From Nitrosospira multiformis (GTDB lineage: Bacteria; Pseudomonadota; Gammaproteobacteria; Burkholderiales; Nitrosomonadaceae), in assembly GCF_900110185.1 (NCBI RefSeq), contig NZ_FOCT01000015.1, forward strand, positions 1-64,000: a DNA stretch of 64,000 bases, given 5' to 3'. Shown here one piece after another: positions 59,933 through 64,000 of the stretch (position 1 is its first letter; each line of letters begins with the position of its first letter). Position numbers and translations under genes: made by a program. The notes under the pieces were generated by a model. The model was not told the origin of the DNA and searched no databases. It saw only the letters and a program-made list of their open reading frames with translations.

Positions 59933-60398
59933 ATGAATGAACATGCTGCCCACCTCGTGATTTTGGGCATATCCGGAATGAGTGTTGCGATCTATGTAAT
60001 GCTCCATTATGAGGCACTACGTTTTCTTGGCCTCACATTGCAAGCATGTACATAAACGCATTGGCATGTTGCGGGTAATGATGGGACTATTAATCGCACA
60101 TTTTCTGGAGGTGGGGGTTTTGCCGTTGCCCTACATGTTTGTGGAGCATGAGATGGGGTTTGGTCGAATCGCCGGTATCACAACCGGTGACATTTTTGAT
60201 TATTCATCTATCTCCTACACGACGGTTGGTTTCGGGGATTTGGTACCTGTCGGCGCGATACGAATGCTTTCCGCTGCTGAAGGGCTTGCCGGTTTGTCAT
60301 TGATTACCTGGTCTGCCTCATTTACCTTCCTGGCCATGCAACGCTTCTGGCCCCACGCTCTTGCGGGATCGCAGGAAAAATCAGACGGTGAGACTTAG
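59933..60398 (+). pseudogene. two-helix potassium channel interrupted by a frameshift
   Basis: Frame A (59933-60055) encodes MNEHAAHLVILGISGMSVAI ... LHYEALRFLGLT, a first helix. Frame B then encodes HKRIGMLRVMMGLLIAHFLE and the pore ISYTTVGFGDLVPVG to 60398. Together they give about 155 residues, the normal length for this small channel family. The shift is near 60040-60050. The second frame alone (from 60009) still contains the selectivity filter and both core helices, so some function is possible. Confidence 0.6.
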
Positions 60399-60663
60399 CG
60401 GGTGTGATGAGCTGGGGTTATTGCCACACAGGAGTGCCTCTGCTCGCCGCGTGTACACAATCGTAGTACACCCATCCAATTGTTTGTTCACCTACCCAAG
60501 GATTGCACGTGCTCGACGAGGCTATCTCAAGAGTCTACGATTACCTCGAGCCGCTATAGATCAAGCTGACCAAGGTAATCTTTAAGCAGTACGCCAACGA
60601 TGAATTAAATTTAGAGCAGATAATCCAATAGAAATACCCTGAATTCTTGTTAAAGGGGGATCT

Positions 60664-62052
60664 ATGGCTTATATGACATCTGAAGCAATCGCTCAGTACT
60701 CCCCGGACCGGTTGCCGTCGTCAAGTGCCGAGGCCATGGACCGCGTAACTGGAACATTAGCTCGCTTGAATCTAGCTGGGCCGAATCAACAATCCGGGCA
60801 GCGCTGGGCAATCGGTTGTGTGGCGCTGGAGATTACTCAACGCTGCAATCTAGACTGCACCTTGTGCTACCTCTCGGAAAACTCCGAAGCAGTCCGAGAT
60901 CTTCCAATCGAAGAGATTTTCCGGCGCATTGACCTGATCCATGCCCACTTCGGGCCAAATACCGATGTTCAAATCACAGGAGGTGAGCCAACGCTGCGCA
61001 AGCATGACGAACTCCTGGCGATCGTCCGCAGGGTGCGGTCGCTCGGCCTCCGTCCGACACTGATGACAAACGGGCTGCGAGCGACCCGATCGCTCCTTCG
61101 ACAGCTAGCGAGCGCAGGACTAATGGATGTCGCGTTTCACGTCGATACAACGCAGCAGATCAAAGGTTTTCGCACGGAACTCAAGCTCAACGTACTGCGC
61201 CGTAAGTTCATTGACCGTGCGAGCGGATTGGGTCTATCTATCATGTTCAACACGACCGTACACGATAACAATTTCGACGAGGTTCCAGATGTAGTCCGCT
61301 TCTTTGCAGCAAACGCTGCTTCGGTTCGCACAGCCTCGTTTCAACTTCAAGCCGATACTGGCCGCGGCGTTCAGGGTGAGCGTGGACCGCGCATCACGCA
61401 GGAGACTTTGGCACGCCAGATCGAGCTGGGGGCGGGCACATCGATCCGCTTCGACGCGTCCTTGATCGGGCATCCCTCCTGCAGCCGCTACGGAATGTGC
61501 TTAGAAGCCAATGGTTCGCTCTACGATGCTTTCGACAACCCCGATCTAGTCGGGCGAGTACAGGCAGCGACCGCTGATATCAAGTTGGACCGTTCTAACC
61601 CCAACGCCTCGGTGAAGGCACTCGCACGCTGGTTTGCATTCAGCCCAACCCAATGGTGGCCATTACTGCGTGGAGTGGCCCGAAAAGCGTGGCAGATGAA
61701 AGGCGATTTGCTGCGCGCTCGTGGCCGCGTTCATACACTCTCATTCGTGATGCACAATTTCATGGATTCAAAGCGATTGGAGGGGGATCGTATCAGTGCA
61801 TGCGTTTTCAAGGTAATGACATCGGAGGGTCCGCTGTCGATGTGCATGCACAACGCCAAACGGGATAACTACATTCTCCAACCAATACGGCTTTATAGAC
61901 GCGAGACGGACCAGTTCTGGAATCCAATTCTGGCAACGACCACGCATGAACCGCCGGAGATTGCTATCGATTCTCTTCCGGATGTGGCAACCAAGCGCCT
62001 CAAAGGCCGATCCAGAATGAAGGCTCAAGCGGCCGAGAAAACTGATGAATAG
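60664..62052 (+). CDS. radical SAM protein (MoaA-like fold)
   Basis: 462 residues. The 4Fe-4S motif C-x3-C-x2-C is in ITQRCNLDCTLCYLSENSEA (about 59-66). ITGGEPTLRKHDEL, TLMTNGLRATR and FHVDTTQQIKGF continue the TIM-barrel. Conserved late Cys (GHPSCSRYGMC; SACVFKVM; SMCMHNAKRDN) could bind an auxiliary cluster. The substrate is unknown. A distant likeness to lipid-modifying radical SAM enzymes is only an impression. AAAGGGGGA precedes the ATG. Monocistronic. Confidence 0.85.
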   Translation: MAYMTSEAIAQYSPDRLPSSSAEAMDRVTGTLARLNLAGPNQQSGQRWAIGCVALEITQRCNLDCTLCYLSENSEAVRDLPIEEIFRRIDLIHAHFGPNTDVQITGGEPTLRKHDELLAIVRRVRSLGLRPTLMTNGLRATRSLLRQLASAGLMDVAFHVDTTQQIKGFRTELKLNVLRRKFIDRASGLGLSIMFNTTVHDNNFDEVPDVVRFFAANAASVRTASFQLQADTGRGVQGERGPRITQETLARQIELGAGTSIRFDASLIGHPSCSRYGMCLEANGSLYDAFDNPDLVGRVQAATADIKLDRSNPNASVKALARWFAFSPTQWWPLLRGVARKAWQMKGDLLRARGRVHTLSFVMHNFMDSKRLEGDRISACVFKVMTSEGPLSMCMHNAKRDNYILQPIRLYRRETDQFWNPILATTTHEPPEIAIDSLPDVATKRLKGRSRMKAQAAEKTDE

Positions 62053-62231
62053 CGTTTCATCGGGTGAAAAATTAAATTGATCAATAAACAAAAATCTGCC
62101 AAAACGGGTTTGATTGAACGCATGAAATTCGTAGGTACGGTAGCGAACATATTCCTCGTCTAAGGATTGACAGAATACGGTCAGCCCTGAAAACGAGGGT
62201 ATTTTTTGACTGATATGTACAGGAACTAAAA

Positions 62232-62435
62232 ATGGCAATTGGCACAGTAAAGTGGTTCAATGATTCAAAAGGCTTTGGCTTTATTACCCCTGATGACGGT
62301 AGCGAGGATTTGTTCGCGCACTTCTCGGCAATCAATATGGGCGGATTCAAAACGCTCCAGGAAGGTCAAAAAGTAACGTTTGAGGTTACCCAAGGTCCGA
62401 AGGGCAAGCAGGCATCAAACATTCAATCTGCGTAG
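62232..62435 (+). CDS. cspA: cold-shock protein (CspA family)
   Basis: 67-residue single [22 protein letters not shown] with RNP1 KGFGFI, RNP2 LFAHFSAI and [23 protein letters not shown] chaperone. The 5' leader of about 150 bp is typical of cold-inducible genes. The 3' end overlaps the decayed CBS gene on the other strand. Confidence 0.95.
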   Translation: MAIGTVKWFNDSKGFGFITPDDGSEDLFAHFSAINMGGFKTLQEGQKVTFEVTQGPKGKQASNIQSA

Positions 62436-62604
62436 GACTCGCGAGGCTCAAGCCGCTCGTCAGCCCCAGGGTGGATCAGATCCTCTGCTGGTACAACGCC
62501 TAGCAACCGGCCACCGCAGTCGACAACCGGAACGCCATTGATGCGGTGAGCCAGCAGAAAGTTTGAGATATTCTCAACCCGCGAGTATTCTTCGTGCAGA
62601 ATTG
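62419..62604 (-). pseudogene. CBS-domain protein, C-terminal remnant
   Basis: 61 codons and a stop encode ENISNFLLAHRINGVPVVDC followed by GGRLLGVVPAEDLI, the second half of a CBS pair (IN-VPVVD--G-LLGVV---DL). No start and no first CBS motif. Truncated at about 62604. Confidence 0.7.
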
Positions 62605-62651
62605 CCGGTGCACAGAAACAAAATATTGAAGGTACGCTCGCTGATCATCTT

Positions 62652-63088
62652 TTAGCAGCAGGCTTCTTGCTTGCGCTTGGCGCTGTTAACGCTGCCGGGC
62701 TTGGCAGGCGCGCACCATTCGGCTGCTTCATCTGTTTTCGTCCTGCTATCCGTGCCGTATATCTCAGCCTCGCCTAACGTGTGGTAGGTCTCCCAGGCAA
62801 TCCCTTGCGGATCAGTGATTCAGTATTTATCAGAGCGCGCATAGCAGCAGGGTTGCATCCGGCTGCTCATACCGACTGATTTCCGCGGTAGCCACTTGGC
62901 TACGCAATACGCTGAGTTCTTCCTCTGTATCCACCTGGAATCCGAGATGGTCCAGACCTGCCTTTGCGCCCCTCTGTGAAATGGCGAAATTAATGCGAGG
63001 ATCTTCCAGCATCCACTTTGCGTAGTCCGGTTTGAGTACGGAAGGCTCGGCGCCGAATACTGCCGAATGGAATTTAAGGCCCTCATCA
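62652..63088 (-). pseudogene. ArsI/CadI-type glyoxalase-fold gene, decayed
   Basis: Minus-strand pieces in order: KFHSAVFGAEPSVLKPDYAK, WMLEDPRINFAISQRGAKAG, LDHLGFQVDTEEELSVLRSQ, then after a one-base insertion CCYARSDKY, a stop replacing Trp, and ITDPQGIAWETYHTLGEAEI. It ends with EACC and TAA. This is an organoarsenical lyase-like (ArsI/CadI) protein missing its N-terminus, with one frameshift and one nonsense codon. Confidence 0.75.
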
Positions 63089-63153
63089 TCCTGCAGTCAG
63101 ATCGATCGACTGTAATGGATTCGACGTCTTTTAAGACGAAAATCTCCCCGGCG

Positions 63154-63366
63154 CTAGACTTTTGCAGCATTTGATGTGAATGCTTTTATAGCGATATTGG
63201 GTGCGCGTATCAGCGGAGTTCGGCGCACAACTTGATCTTGCCACATTAAAGCTCCGGTTTCCCCTTTGAGACTGTAGCCGTCAATATCGTCGGCTCGTTT
63301 CATCACGAAGGCCTTGCAAGCGTTGGTGTAGGATTTAGCCAGGGGCCACGCTACTGTGCACCTTCC
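63154..63366 (-). pseudogene. unidentified coding fragment
   Basis: About 70 open codons without a proper start read AKSYTNACKAFVMKRADDID, GYSLKGETGALMWQDQVVRR and end FTSNAAKV. The composition is protein-like. No family recognised. It lies upstream of the ArsI remnant on the same strand. Confidence 0.3.
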
Positions 63367-63605
63367 CTTTCACCAGGTTCATTCTGGAATGGTGCGCCTT
63401 GCCAGCCTATCGCTATAAGTGGGATTCCGCACCGATTAATAAACGAGCGCCGATTAAAGTCTATTTTTAACGTTCGTGTTCGCGGCCAAACGCCAGCATT
63501 CCCAATAACATTCCAACTTTTCGTATCAAAAGTCTTGGTTGCCATTCCCGCCCTCCCAAACACGCAACAATACAAAGCATAAAAATACCAGCTAAGGAGC
63601 TTGAT

Positions 63606-64000
63606 ATGGACCAGGTCGAAAACAACGACACTGCCGCTAGCAAATTCGGGAGGATGAGTCGAGAGCGCAAAATTATGCTGGGCCTGGTCGCTGCCCTGTT
63701 GATGGTGGCTGTGGGCATGTATGGCTGGAAGGTGGCCGCGGTGAATGGGGTGGAGAACAGGCTGGCTCAAGTAGAGGCGCAACAGACCGAAGCGCACGCC
63801 CAAATAATCAATCAAGCAAAACAGTTGGAGGATGTCCGCGTTGAAGAAGCCTTGCGTCTATTCAGCATCCCCTTCGCCTGGGCCATTCGTCGCGAGCTCA
63901 TGGCTGGTAACGTGAACCAGGTGGATCAGTATTTAGGCCAACTGGTTCAAATCAGGGGTTTCGAATCTGCAGTCCTGGCCCAGCCTGATGGCAAGGTACT
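63606..64000 (+). CDS. membrane sensor-like protein, 5' part only
   Basis: The frame runs off the window after 131 codons. ATG at 63606 with AAGGAG upstream. A hydrophilic start, one membrane helix (IMLGLVAALLMVAVGMYGWK), a coiled stretch (NRLAQVEAQQTEAHAQIINQ) and LVQIRGFESAVLAQPDGKV, which looks like the beginning of a PAS/CACHE-like sensing domain. The output domain is not visible. Confidence 0.65.
   Translation, partial: MDQVENNDTAASKFGRMSRERKIMLGLVAALLMVAVGMYGWKVAAVNGVENRLAQVEAQQTEAHAQIINQAKQLEDVRVEEALRLFSIPFAWAIRRELMAGNVNQVDQYLGQLVQIRGFESAVLAQPDGKV

Noticed and set aside
1..64000. tRNA, rRNA or riboswitch genes
   Set aside because: No cloverleaf, TPsiC-like element or known aptamer core was noticed on either strand by eye; a covariance-model scan would be decisive.

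Overview
The window looks like DNA from a Gram-negative betaproteobacterium. The evidence is two PEP-CTERM exosortase substrates, GGDEF/EAL signalling, Rcp1-like single-domain response regulators and an IncP-type transfer system. A relative of Nitrosospira/Nitrosomonas is my inference from the gene mix, not something proven here. No rRNA, tRNA or CRISPR array was seen.

Layout. (1) 0-1.8 kb: a DUF932 gene and a RelE/ParE-type toxin-antitoxin pair. (2) 1.8-13.6 kb: a decayed region. Intact signalling genes (an Rcp1-like regulator, a PAS-GGDEF-EAL protein, a REC-GGDEF protein), a PEP-CTERM protein and an LprI-like protein sit among many gene fragments: histidine kinases, Hpt, alcohol dehydrogenase, flavin reductase, serine recombinase, FAD oxidoreductase, peptidase and response regulators. 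(3) 13.9-30.6 kb: accessory cargo. It holds an orphan ParD, a tyrosine recombinase, a second PEP-CTERM protein and a three-gene operon that includes a possible RAMA-like protein. It also holds a candidate defence cassette: an Fe-S RecB-like nuclease/helicase, a PLD-family nuclease and a fused double DNA methyltransferase next to an IS3-type transposase. Imperfect direct repeats lie either side of the cassette.

(4) 30.6-54.3 kb: an almost complete IncP-1-type conjugative plasmid backbone. It has trbB-C-D-E-F-G-H-I-J-K-L-N in RK2 order, a TrbA-like repressor, a RepA_C-family initiator with ten 17-bp iterons and a DnaA box, a KleE-like protein, IncC/KorB partition proteins, KfrB, traM-L-K, an RK2-like oriT, and traJ-I-G-F. 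A HigBA-type pair follows. Four copies of a palindrome resembling the RK2 TrbA operator and two KorB-like operators lie at the expected promoters, so the control circuit appears conserved. The replication module is not of TrfA type, so the backbone is a chimera.

(5) 54.3-64 kb: genes that look chromosomal. These are a cation/Ca exchanger, two response regulators, two potassium channels (one frameshifted), a radical SAM protein, a cold-shock protein, decayed CBS and ArsI genes, and the start of a membrane sensor-like protein that runs off the window.

Taken together, this is either a large plasmid or, more likely, an IncP-like plasmid integrated beside a rearranged chromosomal region. The junctions could not be defined from sequence alone.
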